Below, in pieces: positions 1 through 11,122 of a stretch of 64,000 nucleotides of DNA (position 1 is its first letter; each line of letters opens with the position of its first letter). The position numbers were made by a program, and so were the translations under genes. The notes below the pieces were generated by a model. The model worked only from the letters and a program-made list of their open reading frames with translations, made no database searches and was not told the origin of the DNA. The stretch is from Trichomonas tenax (lineage: Eukaryota > Parabasalia > Trichomonadida > Trichomonadidae): positions 1 to 64,000 of the forward strand of contig JALKBU010000104.1 of the NCBI GenBank assembly GCA_023091735.1, written 5' to 3'.

Positions 1-1375
1 AATCATGAATTAGATAATGTTTTCATATTACGTTCATTTTATATACTGATTTATATTATTTAGATTCTCAATTTGATCTTTATATTCTTTGTAAAATTCG
101 TTTTTTACTAAATTTTTTTTTTTTTTTCTTCAAATTATTTGTTTATAATTCATATTTACCATGCAAGAAGAGATAATTTCGACCGAGTTTCTTGGTTTGG
201 AGTGCAACAAAAACTTGCAATGAACTGCGTTTATGGTCTTCATACTCAGCGTGGAGTTTCAATCTATAAATGTCAGTATTGTTTAGACTACAAAGATATT
301 TATAACACTTTTTATAAAAGTGACAATTTGCCCTCACAAAAAAGTGATAGTTTATTCATGAAAAGTGACTTTAAGGTTCTTGCAGCTTTTTGATGTTCAC
401 TTTTGTCCTAGACTCTATTTGATATTTAACATTATCAGAAAAAATGAATTCTTAAGTCAAAATGGCTGTTATCTGATTGGCTATATAACCCATTGTATAT
501 AAGCATTAAGTTTATAATATAAAATATAATACCTGATTTTGATCATTTTGAAAATGCAATAAAGGAGTCGAAAAGAGGGTTTTTTGTTTCATTTTTTGGA
601 TATGTGTAGGTGAATGCTGTCTATTGCATGATGAATTTGGCGAAGAAAATAAATCAATATAAACTATTGAAATTAAATTTTGTAATAATAATGTTTTATT
701 AACTATAGTGTGCATAACTTCATAAAATATTTTTGTGATCAAATTGAATTTTTTTCAGATTTACAATTTTCTATGTTATCTCAGAAATATTAAGATCTCA
801 ATTTTTGGCAATCAATAATCGTTATCTGTTGGATTTCAAGAAATTTGAACATAATCAAATGAAAATACATCATATGTCTATATTATACATTTATTTTTAT
901 AACATTTTAATATGTTATTCAAAGATCTTGTTTTTTAACCATTCACTTAAGGTATTGATTGTTATTTCCTCGATTATTGTATTGTTTGTTTTGTGCTTAT
1001 TACTGTAAAAGAGTTGTTTTTGACTTTTATGTGTTATATGGTGAAATGTTCAGTGAACTGGAAATTTTTCAAATTTATTTTTGATTAAAAATCGGAAACA
1101 TATAATTATCTCATGATGATCAACCTATTTATCTGCTTAGAATCTATTTTTAAAAAATTTTAAAAAATCGTGTAATTCGTCGATTTTATCATCAAAAATA
1201 GAATATACAATCAATATTATAACTAAATATTAAATAAAAATTGATGTTCAAAAATTTTAAATGCCGTGTAAACTATTGAAAAAAGAACAAAAATAATTGT
1301 AGGAAATCACTCATATTTTCCATAATTTTGATAAAATTGGACAAAATTTTGACGGTTGTTGTAAAATAACAATTG
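1..1375. other. intergenic, no gene recognised
   Basis: This is AT-rich sequence with homopolymer runs. A short open frame at 139-393 has no recognisable domain, no Inr before it and low-complexity composition, so I do not call it a gene. I see no RNA gene or repeat pair in this stretch. Confidence 0.5.
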
Positions 1376-1381
1376 TCATTT
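1376..1381 (+). promoter_or_regulatory. Inr-like element (TCATTT) of the Myb gene
   Basis: TCATTT lies about 26 bases before the Myb ATG at 1404. It matches the trichomonad initiator consensus TCA+1Y(T/A), in which transcription begins at the A. The function is inferred from the match and its position. Confidence 0.5.
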
Positions 1382-1403
1382 TTTTGGTATTTCTCGAATA
1401 TTT

Positions 1404-2147
1404 ATGGGCAAAAACTGGACTGCTTCAGAAGACACTGAGTTAATGAGGCTTGTCCGGAAGTATGGCCGCCAGTGGAACGTTATTGCGTCGCGTATGAAGG
1501 ATAGGACTGCAAGTCAAGTTTTAGCCAGATGGGAAAAGTGCCTTGACCCTGTTATTGTCAAAGGTCCTTTCACGGAGGCTGAAGATGACCTCATCAGGGA
1601 GTACGTGAAAGAGAATGGACCGCAAAATTGGCCGAGAATCACTTCGTTTTTACCGAACAGAAGTCCAAAGCAGTGCAGAGAGCGCTGGTTCAATCACTTG
1701 GACCCTGCTGTCGTGAAGCACGCTTGGACTCCGGAAGAAGACGAGCTCATTTTCCAGAATTACTTAAAACTAGGATCGAAATGGTCTGTTATTGCTAAGC
1801 TAATCCCTGGTCGTACGGACAACTCCATCAAAAACAGATGGAATTCGTCGATTTCGAAGAGAATATCTACAAATTCACTTCACAAGGAAATTTTACTTCC
1901 TGACCGCTCGAAGAAGCGCAGGAATGTTGATATTCCTAAGAAAATCATTACGAAATTTGAAACACCGGTTGATGTTTCTTTCGAACCTTTCTCGAAGAAT
2001 AACTTGTTATCTCCAAGCAGATTGAATTCGCCAGCGCCACCGATCCCTGGCTTCAATTCAACCCCGGGCGCATTTGGGGGCTTGATCTCTCCCAATGTGT
2101 CTGACATTTCGCCAATTGCTACCTTACAATGCGTAGCTTTCAACTAA
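1404..2147 (+). CDS. three-repeat (R1R2R3) Myb DNA-binding protein
   Basis: This is a probable nuclear transcription factor or promoter-binding protein of 247 residues. Three Myb/SANT repeats are visible: R1 at about residues 4-49 (begins NWTASEDTEL), R2 at 54-101 (FTEAEDD...RERWFNHLDP) and R3 at 106-152 (WTPEEDE...KNRWNSSISK). Each has the spaced tryptophans of the family. A basic stretch near residue 170 (RSKKRR) could be a nuclear localisation signal. The C-terminal third is Ser/Pro-rich and has no domain. Small Myb proteins form a large family in trichomonads; in T. vaginalis some bind Inr or iron-responsive promoter elements, but the target of this one cannot be read from sequence. The ATG follows an Inr-like TCATTT. 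The frame is intact. Confidence 0.93.
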   Translation: MGKNWTASEDTELMRLVRKYGRQWNVIASRMKDRTASQVLARWEKCLDPVIVKGPFTEAEDDLIREYVKENGPQNWPRITSFLPNRSPKQCRERWFNHLDPAVVKHAWTPEEDELIFQNYLKLGSKWSVIAKLIPGRTDNSIKNRWNSSISKRISTNSLHKEILLPDRSKKRRNVDIPKKIITKFETPVDVSFEPFSKNNLLSPSRLNSPAPPIPGFNSTPGAFGGLISPNVSDISPIATLQCVAFN

Positions 2148-3019
2148 TTCTAATAAACTTATACTTAATTCACTATATGTTGTTAGTTTATATGGACAAA
2201 CACAAGTTAATCAATGTAATGAATCAAAAATTATGGCAAATTACTTTTGTTGCTGGAACGAGCGTTCGGCATTTGAGTCTGTTTCAGACAATGATAGTGT
2301 CTGTATTGTCAATTGGAGAAAAGGAGAAAAACTTTTTTAAAAAAACACACAATAGATCATTTTATTCAGCAAACTTTGTCCTTTGAAGAGTTATGAGCAT
2401 TTAATTATTGACAGTAGATTTACTATGCTATTTTCTATCGTTTGGTCATATAAATGTAAGGCTTCGAAGAAATTTATCATTCAAACAATATTGATGATTT
2501 TGAATTTAAGATATCGACCATTTTCTTTAATTCGATAAGATACTTCTCAGTGAGCTTATCAATACTTAACGCAGTTAAAAGCATATCTATCAATGCTATG
2601 TTTTTCTCTTGAAAAATTACTTTACAAATTTTTAAGGAAGAAAGGTGATATTGCAAAAAAACATTATATAGTAGATATAATGAACAAACATTGGTTAAAT
2701 ATAACCATGCTCTATAACTATATTGTCATGCTTCGTATAAAAAGAATGCAATACCCATAAACCAATGGGATATAACTTATTTTAGTTAAGAATATACAAA
2801 ACCATCTTACACAGTAATAAGTACTATAATAACATTCTATTTGTCTATATGTATGATAACTACTTAAATAGAATTTATGTTAATATTGATTCTATAAAAA
2901 TAAATATCAAAATAATAAAAATATATTTTAATAACAAACATAATTTAAAGAATAGATATACTATAAGAATTCCATTCATTTCCTTTATTTGGAACTGCAA
3001 TACACAATATTGTATAAAT
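2148..3019. other. intergenic, nothing recognised
   Basis: This AT-rich gap separates two convergent genes, Myb on plus and the coiled-coil gene on minus. Short open frames here are low complexity and overlap the 3' end of the neighbour. No repeat or RNA signal was seen. Confidence 0.5.
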
Positions 3020-4729
3020 TTAATTTTTGGATTCGTTTATTGGGGAATCAAACAAGTTCAGAAGCTCTTCATGTTGCTTAGAAAGTGTGGATTTCAACTG
3101 TAACACGGAATTTGAAACAATATTTGATAATTGAATAACTTGTTGTGTTGTCTTAGAATTTTCCACTGTCGAAGACTCAACTCGCGTTGTGTTTGATTGT
3201 ATTGACTTTAATATCTCTGTTCTCATTGAATCAAACTCGGATCGACGAATACAATGACAGTGAGGATCATTCAGCTCTTTAATCTCATTCTCGTAGTTTT
3301 CTATCTTGATTTTAAATTCAACGATAATCTTATTAAGGTTTTCTTTTTCTAATTCGAGATTCTTCAATTCATCTGATTTTTGAGCAAGATTCTTTTCGAC
3401 TTCACCTATCTTGTTTATATAATCATCGATTTCAGCAATCATGTGATCGTTTTCTGTTGATAAATCAGTGATTTTAGATTCTAATATTGGAATCTGTTTA
3501 ACTTTTTCTTGCAGAACATTGATATTCTCCATCTTCAGTTCATTTTCTTTCGTTAACACACTCAATTGGCCAGAAATATCAGTTATTCGTTGATTTAGGT
3601 TTCTGTTTTGTTCTGTTGCTTTAGAAAGCTTGTGCTTGAGTTTCTGTAGTGTGTTTATATACTCAGTGATCTGGTCTTGTTGGATTTTGTTTTGGGATTG
3701 CAATTCACTGTTTTTATCATTTGTAACTTCAATTTCTTTCTTTAACTTCTCTATTTCATTTTCTTTTTCTGTAGTTTTCTGTTCCATGCGTTTCTGTTGT
3801 ATACCAATACGTTTTTGAGCATCTGTTAACTTGCTTTCGAGTGATTTATGATCATCATTTTGATCTGAGATTTTTTCTTGTAATTGTTTAATCAAATCTT
3901 GATAATTCAATGCTTGTTTAGTAATTCTATCGATTTCTGCCTTCTGTTGTGCAATTGTATCAGTTCCATCAATAACTGTTTGATTTAGAGCTGAAAGTTC
4001 TTTTTCACGTGTGTTATTGAGTTCCTCATACTTTCTGTTGAGAATTTGAATCGTAATTTCGTATTTAGAATTGTTTTGATTCATTTGTTCCCTAAGATTT
4101 TCAATTGTTTTGTAAGCTTGGTTTAATTTGTCTTGTAATACATCAATTTCTTGTCCTTTACGTGCATATTGGTCACTAAGGGATCGTAATTGATCGATTT
4201 GATCAGTCACTGATGAATATTTTGTTTGCAACGAAAAATATTTTTGTATTAAATCATTTAAGAATAACTTTGTTCCATCAGGCAATGAAATAGGAGCTCC
4301 GTTACGTAAATCATTCTTCTTTGCGTCATCAAGTGCATCTTCAAGCTTTATTTTATCTCTACTTAAGTCATCATTGCTTTTCTGAAGATTTTGGATCTTG
4401 ATCATCAATTCCTTGTTCCTTTTATCTGCACTGATCTTCAAATTTTCGAATTGTAGCTTTAAACTCGCATTTTCAGATATTGTTTCGCGCATCTGAGTGT
4501 TATCTTTCTTTAAATCGACAATCCTTACTTTGTATAGTTCGTATTCCTCCTCAATTTGCTTGTATTTCATTTTGAGATCGAATAATTCTTTTTGCGTTTT
4601 TGTTAATAAAACTTGATACTCTCTAACCAATATAAACGGATCCTGTTTGGAATTCGCTGCGTCTTCTATCGTCGAAACATCATGAAGAAATGATGATTCA
4701 TCGAGAACTGCAGAATCTAATTCCGTCAT
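3020..4729 (-). CDS. long coiled-coil protein
   Basis: This is a 569-residue protein starting at the ATG at 4729 (MTELDSAVLDESSF). After about 30 residues almost the whole chain is heptad-rich Lys/Glu/Gln/Leu sequence, so it should form an extended coiled coil with one break near residues 145-170 (GAPISLPDGTKLFLNDL). No motor, membrane or catalytic segment is present. Near the C-terminus is a short CHCIRR sequence. It resembles golgin-, tropomyosin- or cytoskeleton-like scaffolds only in general character, so no orthology is claimed. A tethering, basal-body or cytoskeletal structural role is possible. The frame is uninterrupted. Confidence 0.85.
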   Translation of the reverse strand: MTELDSAVLDESSFLHDVSTIEDAANSKQDPFILVREYQVLLTKTQKELFDLKMKYKQIEEEYELYKVRIVDLKKDNTQMRETISENASLKLQFENLKISADKRNKELMIKIQNLQKSNDDLSRDKIKLEDALDDAKKNDLRNGAPISLPDGTKLFLNDLIQKYFSLQTKYSSVTDQIDQLRSLSDQYARKGQEIDVLQDKLNQAYKTIENLREQMNQNNSKYEITIQILNRKYEELNNTREKELSALNQTVIDGTDTIAQQKAEIDRITKQALNYQDLIKQLQEKISDQNDDHKSLESKLTDAQKRIGIQQKRMEQKTTEKENEIEKLKKEIEVTNDKNSELQSQNKIQQDQITEYINTLQKLKHKLSKATEQNRNLNQRITDISGQLSVLTKENELKMENINVLQEKVKQIPILESKITDLSTENDHMIAEIDDYINKIGEVEKNLAQKSDELKNLELEKENLNKIIVEFKIKIENYENEIKELNDPHCHCIRRSEFDSMRTEILKSIQSNTTRVESSTVENSKTTQQVIQLSNIVSNSVLQLKSTLSKQHEELLNLFDSPINESKN

Positions 4730-5206
4730 CAAAGATTTTTAAATTAAAATTTTTAGCAAAAAGTGAATTGTGATGTGTATGCTATCTAAATTTCATGAAG
4801 AAATGAATTTATAAATAAAATGGCCGTTTATTATTTTATTGCAAAAATTGTTTTTCCAAATTAAACAGCAAAACATGATTATCTAACTGCGTAAATATCA
4901 AATACTACAAAATTACTCAAATATATGAAATATTTAGATTGAGCATAAAATAATATTCTTTATTTCAAGCATGCAGTCATATATTTCATTAATTTTTACT
5001 TTCAGCAAATGATGCATCATATTATTTAACGATTCTAATGTTTATTTAAATTACTTCATGGTTAAATGATTGTGTGTTTGTTACCTTAGATTCACTGATA
5101 ATAGGTGTTTCAATTATCATGAGCAATCACAGCGACAATCATTTACCTTGTCTAATTATTCATCTAAAAATGATAAACGAATTAGATCTGAATGATAATT
5201 CTATTA
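4730..5206. other. intergenic, nothing recognised
   Basis: This AT-rich spacer lies between the coiled-coil gene start and the 3' end of the BspA-like pseudogene, both on the minus strand. No gene, repeat or RNA signal was seen. Confidence 0.45.
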
Positions 5207-5909
5207 TTATTCAATGTGCAAAATTGCTGCAATGAATAGAGAACGAAGATATGATGCTTGGCAAATACATTTTGATGTTCCGCAATTGATTTTCATGTAA
5301 TAAGTCACTTGATTTTCTGCAAAGTTAGTCCTTTCAAATGTATTTGAAACAGTTTGGATTCTACATCCAATTGGAATCAAAAATGTTTTCAAAGTATAGA
5401 CTTCATAGAAGACTTTACCACCAACAGCTAGGGAATTGTGTAGCATTATTGTTTCCAAAGTTTTGTGGTAGCAAAAAGCTTGGTTCCAAATTTTTGTTAC
5501 TTGATGTGGGACCGTAAATGTTGTTATTTTATTCGATGTAGGACAATATACCAACTCAGCCATATTTTTCGTATATATTATCCCATCAACTGATTTATAC
5601 ACTGGATTATCAGGATCAACTATAATATTAGCACAAGATCGAAGATTGGTGAAAGGACAACTTGGATCTATGCTTATCACTGATTTTGGAATAAATAATG
5701 AAGTAATAGGACAGTAAAAGCAATCGTCTTCGAGTGTTGTAATTGTTGGTGGAAGAGTGACGTTTGTAACCCATGAATAATATAAAGAACCAGGCTTTAA
5801 AACTCTACATGATCTATCAACAACAATAGAGGTATAAGATGTTGTAAATGATTGTTGTTGTAAATTTCCGCTTGAATCGCAATATAATGTCTTTGTTGAC
5901 AAAATCCAT
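5207..5909 (-). pseudogene. BspA-like leucine-rich repeat protein, frameshifted at the start codon
   Basis: The long open frame (5207-5902, about 231 codons) encodes LRR_5/BspA-type repeats, for example SWVTNVTLPPTITTLEDDCF and SLFIPKSVISIDPSCPF, with a central VDPDNPVYKSVDGIIYTK segment typical of trichomonad BspA proteins. The frame has no ATG near its 5' end. An ATG at 5909 lies 7 bases upstream of the first codon of the open frame and is out of phase. It is preceded by an Inr (TCACTT, 5923-5928). Immediately after this ATG is a run of four T's; one T fewer would join the ATG to the LRR frame. The family is usually a surface or secreted adhesin-like protein. No membrane segment is obvious at the short C-terminus. 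It is either a young pseudogene, an assembly error at the T run, or a protein starting at a later Met. Confidence 0.7.
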
Positions 5910-5922
5910 TTTAAAAATTAAA

Positions 5923-5928
5923 AAGTGA
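5923..5928 (-). promoter_or_regulatory. Inr-like element (TCACTT) of the BspA-like gene
   Basis: TCACTT on the minus strand lies 13-19 bases before the ATG at 5909. It supports 5909 as the original start, even though that ATG is now out of frame with the LRR coding frame. Confidence 0.5.
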
Positions 5929-6053
5929 CACAATACATCAAATCATCATCAGATGTTACCACAATTAATTGTTGTGTAATAATATATATATATTTGAAAT
6001 TATATGAGTGTTGGTTCTATACAGTGTAATATTTAACTAAATAGTCTATTATT

Positions 6054-7226
6054 TTATAACATTCCAGAACGAATTTGGAAGTTTCCTGAATGTCCTTGAT
6101 ATTTAGCAGTCGGTGTTTGTTTAAACTCAGGGGCATCCATAACAGAAATATCAGCAATCTCGCAAGATGAGATTGCATTGGGGATTGAAAATCCGACTTT
6201 AAATGTTGTGCATTTGCAAATATCGGCGCATTCTATTGCTCCTTGGAGTTCTTGAGCCTTTCCTGCTTTAAGCTTCCCAATGTTCCAAACCATTTGGTCG
6301 TTTAAGGCCGAAAATGTTCCTTGTGTAGGTTTTAATGTGTTCTCGATTGATTTTGGAATAATAAATGAGATATTAACATCATTTGCTGGTGTATTAGCAG
6401 TAACTGTGATCTTTAAATCAACCTTTGTAAGATGTGGAGTAAAACTCACACTTATATCGACAGGAGATTTAAATTGTCCTTGAAGTCTGTAATTGAGAAG
6501 AGTAAACTTACCATGTGGTGGGATAAACTCTATGCGTTTTGTCATGAAGTACAGTTTTTGATCAACACACCTATGGAAAGAAATATCATCAAAAACATGT
6601 GAATTTCGAAAAGAAAAGCTACAACGTGGCGTTCCGTTAACTTGAGCATCAACAGTTACTTCTCCACGTATTTGTACATTGTTGATTTTGCCATTCATTG
6701 CAATATTATAATCGAAATATTCTTCAACATTAAAAGCGAATGATTGAGATTTATAAGTAAGATTGTTTGCTCTCCAAGGATAAACACCACTTAGCTGTGG
6801 CTTATCATCATCTTTCTTCGGAATAAATTGTAAAATATTATTGTAATCTTCAGCCAATGGGAAGTTTGAATCCATAAATACATCGAGAACGCGATAAACT
6901 GTTGTAAAATTGTCTTTGACACCGAATTCAGTCAATGGATCTTCAACATACAAGTGAAGCAATTCTTCGATTTTTTCTAAATAAGATACATACAAAATTG
7001 CCGAAGCATCACCTTCAACAACCAAAATTATTGTAACTTCGCCCGAATTTTTGATACAGTAGAAATATTTTCCGCGCTGTACTAAATGTTTAAATGAAAT
7101 TGGGTCCTGTGAGTGCTCAGCGATATTCAATACGTTATTCATTATGTCGCTGTTCTCCGGGGGTTTCATATAGTGGGAGAGGATCGACTGAGGATCCTTC
7201 GTTGTGATGAAAATTCCTCGAAGCAT
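6054..7226 (-). CDS. adaptor protein complex medium (mu) subunit, AP-3-like
   Basis: This is a 390-residue clathrin-adaptor mu chain that would recognise cargo sorting signals on Golgi or endosomal vesicles. The N-terminal longin-like half (residues 1-135) includes FKHLVQRGKYFYCI and YRVLDVFMDSNFPL. The linker ends in PWR at 150-152. The mu homology domain (about 160-390) includes IRGEVTVDAQVNGTPRCSFSF, DDISFHRCVDQK and FIPPHGKFTLLNYRL, and ends GHSGNFQIRSG. The order and the wording 'F-x-N-S-x-x-(F/D)DDISFH-C' are closest to AP-3 mu. It is slightly shorter than typical mu chains (about 415-440). The assignment to AP-3 rather than AP-1, 2 or 4 is by recall of motifs. The start is the ATG at 7226. 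The frame is intact. Confidence 0.88.
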   Translation of the reverse strand: MLRGIFITTKDPQSILSHYMKPPENSDIMNNVLNIAEHSQDPISFKHLVQRGKYFYCIKNSGEVTIILVVEGDASAILYVSYLEKIEELLHLYVEDPLTEFGVKDNFTTVYRVLDVFMDSNFPLAEDYNNILQFIPKKDDDKPQLSGVYPWRANNLTYKSQSFAFNVEEYFDYNIAMNGKINNVQIRGEVTVDAQVNGTPRCSFSFRNSHVFDDISFHRCVDQKLYFMTKRIEFIPPHGKFTLLNYRLQGQFKSPVDISVSFTPHLTKVDLKITVTANTPANDVNISFIIPKSIENTLKPTQGTFSALNDQMVWNIGKLKAGKAQELQGAIECADICKCTTFKVGFSIPNAISSCEIADISVMDAPEFKQTPTAKYQGHSGNFQIRSGML

Positions 7227-10200
7227 TGTGACAAATTTGACAAAAATTAGATTCTCAAAATTTTTATATGTTTAAATATCTCTTTTAGTGTACTTCTTTT
7301 TACTTAAAAAATTTCCCGAAATCATGAATTTGCTATTCAAACGAATTATTTTTAAGTCTAAACTAAATTTTTATCATCTACACATTATATCTAATGTAAT
7401 AATCCAATGAAAATAAATACGCTTTAGAAAAGTGACACATTTTGGGTTTTCGTGGACACTCAAAATATCAAAAAAAATCGGTCCTTCAACGATGATAGCG
7501 CCGCGCCAGTGCCGAAGACAGTTCAAAAGCAATCAAAGTTCGCCAAGATTTCAAGGATGGCCCTCTCCTTCTTTTTTATTTTACCTTTCCTTCCTTTGCT
7601 TAAAAATTTTATTGTTTACAAGAATCTTATAGAACCTAATTGAATATGTGCCCCTTACATATCAGAAGTGTCCAAATGTCACTTTTATATGTCCTAGCTT
7701 TACAAAAACCTGCAATTTTTTTGAGAAAACCCCTAATTTTGGTCACTTTTTGATATTATGTTGAACAAATTTGAGATCGAATTTTAGTGGATATATGTAA
7801 TCTGTGTGTATTATATTGATGAATGGCTGATTTATTTTTGAATTTTTAGACTTTTCGGATCAGATTTCACCAATATTATTTTGTTTCTGTAACTGAGATG
7901 TTCATAAGTGTGAAGTCGCTCATGACTCATTACTGATCTCATAAATAAAAATGCAGTGTGTTTAAATTTAATTTTTTATAATATAGTAGATGGTTAAGCT
8001 GGAATGTGATTTATGTGATAATAAAGTAAATGATTTTTTGAAATCGGTTTGTAGCTAATATTGGAGCAATTTCGCACCGAAGACTAGATTAGATAGATGT
8101 ATATAGTCATGTTGTCCTATGATATGATGGATAAATTCTTTATATCTTCTTTATTTCGAAATATATTATTAAATACTCTAAAATGCTGCTGAGATTTCTC
8201 ATGTATGCATTATTTTGGAAAATTAAAACATTTGTTTGTATAACTTGGCTTGATTATGAATTTGACTCGCTAAAATAGACAAAATTTTAATTTTAAATGT
8301 TTGCGAAAATGTTTTTCCCCGAAAGCTCTGGAAACCCAACATCGAGCATTCTTTTTTGAAAATCTTCTGTAGCATTGCGACAATATACCTTGGTGATTGT
8401 TGTTTATCGTATTAAATTAAAATCAATCTGCGAAGTTGCCGAAATAGAAATTGATAATTTTTCAATTTAAGATATGTGTTGTATGAGTTCACTACAACAC
8501 ATTATTCGCATGCTTGTGGATTGGTATGTTGTGTTTTTTGTGTTGTTTGCGAAAAACAAAGCATAAATTTCATCATGAAAATTTTATTCTAAAATGAACT
8601 GAATCATGTAAATTATACAAGCCTATAATGTTGAAAGTATAATTATAATATTAAAATCCATGAAATGTAAGTTTTATTTTAAACGTACAATATAGAGTAA
8701 CAAAATCAAGTTGTACTAGGAAAATTTGTCTTTGCATGGAATTTTAGGAGAATCCATCAGCTTAGAAAGCAGACTTTTCTCAGCAAATAAAAGATAAAAA
8801 TAGACAATTTTTGTGAAAAGTTGAGAATCATGTGTTCTCATGCAGGAGAAGTATACCTCCAACTATTGAAGGTTTCTCTGAATTATTAAAAAATGTCGAA
8901 TATTCTGGATGTCCTGTAACTGGTTCGATTTGACTATCGTAAAAATTGAGTTTTGGCCTTTTAAGACAAATATTTTGTAATAAATAAAAAATGCAAAAAA
9001 ATTTCATTTGAATACGTAAAAACTAAAGCGAGAAATAAAGATAAATTTGTGAGAACAATCATTCCTGTTAAATTCAAGAGAGTTTTGAAATAAAAAATAA
9101 ATTTCTTGAGCAAGGAGTTCTTATGGGTGATTCGAATATTGAAATCGGTTGTGTGTTTGCTGTATCACGCAGAGCGAGAATCTTGAGTTTCGTGGTGGAA
9201 TCCAAGATTCTCAAGAGACGAGAAGAGACACTCTGGATCAGCCCCTTAAATAAATGCCTAAAAAATTATGCAGGGGCATAGAGTGTACTAACTTTTCTGA
9301 AAGTGTACATTGTTTTACAAAATAAACTATAGAATTCCTCCACTAGTGGATTCGAATTGAGTACTTAGTGTATTTTTTGTAAACTATTTGAGAGCATTTG
9401 TGGATTTTTTGTAAAGTCATATTGTATAAAATGTAAAGTCAGATTTGGTATTTACACGTCAAACCACCTTTACACGACAGATTTGTTCAAACCTACTGAG
9501 CAATTATTTTTTTGCTGGAAATGTCAATAGAACATATAATGAATTTAAATTGTCGTTTTATTTTTCTAAAAACAAAAGTTTTTACACAAGTGTTTTAACT
9601 CTCAAATTTGGTTTTTAGCGACCAAAATTGGCAAAATTACCATTACCATTGTGTAAATATTATAATAAACCATATTTTAAAAAGTGGATAAGGTTAAAAG
9701 TCATGTTTTTTCACAATTTATTTGACACCGTTTACATGAATAAAATAGTATATATTATGCCAATTATTTTTTCATCGTTTTTATTTTTGAATACTTTATT
9801 TCTATTAATCAATAATTTCAGCATATTCATTGGGAGGCTATGAGTATATGTTGGCGTATCACATTAAAAACATGTAATATGTGCACGCATCTATGCATAT
9901 TGTCATCTCCGCAATGATTTTTCTGTATTTATAAATTAAGATACTGAACAATTATTCAATTAGGAGCTTGCGTTTTTTGTAATATGTTATTATATTGTTG
10001 GCATGTGATATATTTATAATAAATATTGCTATTTACTCAATAATAAGTTGATATCAAATTGTTAATGAAAAATATGAAACGATATTATATGTTTAACACT
10101 ACAACTATGTATGGCATCACATAAGAGTTATATTTGCCCATGCATGTTTGATCTGGTTCTGACCACCAGATTTGATACACTTCTGTTTTTACAATAAAAA

Positions 10201-10627
10201 AAGTCTTCACTCAAGTACACTATTCTTTTAATGGATTTCTTCTTTTCGAACACTTACACTTTTTAGTTACAATTTAAAGTGCTTAATAATATTAAAGATC
10301 AAAAATTAAAAATAATAGAATGGATATATTTATTAGCGTAGATTGATTTTATTCGATCAAAATTACATGTCACCGTTTGAAATTTTTCAATTTTATCATA
10401 TTTCTATTTTGTTTTAATGACAATTAAAGAAATATTTAGCCTCTTCATAGGCTTTTAGAATTTATAGGATTTTGTAGCTTGTTATGAAAACAAAATTAAA
10501 ATGTTAATTTACGTTAGTTGAGGATATTAAAAATCATTTTTCGAAACTGTTTACTCGTATAGGGGTAAAGAGATTTCCATTCAAGTTTTCATTATAACAA
10601 AAAAATAATAAAAATCAAAATAAAATT
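7227..10627. other. 3.4-kb intergenic region, largely featureless
   Basis: This is the largest gap with no repeat-element explanation. It is AT-rich throughout except for a more GC-balanced island at about 9120-9260 that contains a perfect 10-bp hairpin (listed separately). A 12-bp palindrome (TCCACTAGTGGA) is at 9339-9350. Two short overlapping open frames at 7432-7643 are low complexity and lack a recognisable domain. I see no coding family in it. Confidence 0.5.
9176..9212. other. perfect 10-bp stem hairpin in a GC-richer island
   Basis: GAGAATCTTG at 9176-9185 is perfectly repeated in inverted orientation as CAAGATTCTC at 9203-9212, with a 17-base loop. The surrounding 9120-9260 is clearly less AT-rich than its neighbourhood, as expected for a structured RNA gene. 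I cannot assign it to a known RNA family: no tRNA box A/B pair, no snRNA signature and no coding frame is seen. It could be a small ncRNA or chance. Confidence 0.3.
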
Positions 10628-11122
10628 TCATGGATTCCATGAGAGGTCAATTGAACTCTGGTGAGCGTTTCTGAAGCTCTCTGTTGGCTTCGCTGTCATC
10701 TCTCTCTGAGAACGAATGAGCTCGAATTCTGGTTTATTGTAGCTTTTCTGGTATACAGTCTTATAACGTGTCTTGTTTGGATCGTAGAATCTTGTGTTGA
10801 GCTGATCGAATGTCTTGGAGGTCTCAAGGCTCCTTGTGGCTGAAGGAGTGGCTCCCATCATCAATTTTCTTTTTTCCGTCTGTTCGACACATTTTCTGAG
10901 CTGTTTCATTTGGGTGATCTTTTCTTGATCGGTGTCCATTTTGTATGTTGAAGCCATTGGTGTTTTATCGTCGTAAATTAAATCAGGATTTTTATTACGA
11001 GCAGAAACATGTAAATCAACGGTCATATCTTTGATTTCGATCGTCTTGTTTGTGTATGCGTCGAGATTTTGGCGCTCTTCCCACCAGTTTCCTACGAGTG
11101 TTCTCGTTCCGAAGTTCTTCAT
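10628..11122 (-). CDS. CFAP107-like axonemal microtubule inner protein
   Basis: This is a 164-residue protein beginning MKNFGTRTLVGNWWEER. The N-terminal block 'T-x-L-x-GNW-x-EER...T-x-K-T' resembles the start of animal CFAP107 (C1orf158), which carries a KVLTGNWMEER-type block and lies inside the doublet microtubules of motile cilia. The rest is hydrophilic with Lys/Arg/Asn/Pro and no membrane segment, as usual for microtubule inner proteins. Trichomonads are flagellated, so an axonemal role fits. The identification rests on one short motif recalled from the family and overall character, so it is tentative. The start at ATG 11122 is natural. There is no neighbour in operon-like spacing. Confidence 0.6.
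   Translation of the reverse strand: MKNFGTRTLVGNWWEERQNLDAYTNKTIEIKDMTVDLHVSARNKNPDLIYDDKTPMASTYKMDTDQEKITQMKQLRKCVEQTEKRKLMMGATPSATRSLETSKTFDQLNTRFYDPNKTRYKTVYQKSYNKPEFELIRSQREMTAKPTESFRNAHQSSIDLSWNP

Noticed and set aside
139..1008. Short open frames at 139-393 and 805-1008
   Set aside because: No domain, AT-driven composition, no initiator close to an ATG.
7432..7643. Two overlapping short plus frames with hydrophobic ends
   Set aside because: The hydrophobicity comes from T-rich sequence; no ATG with initiator and no homology pattern.
9331..9360. GAATTC followed by ACTAGT palindrome, resembling a cloning polylinker
   Set aside because: Only two restriction-type sites in AT-rich DNA and no further vector sequence around them; most likely chance.
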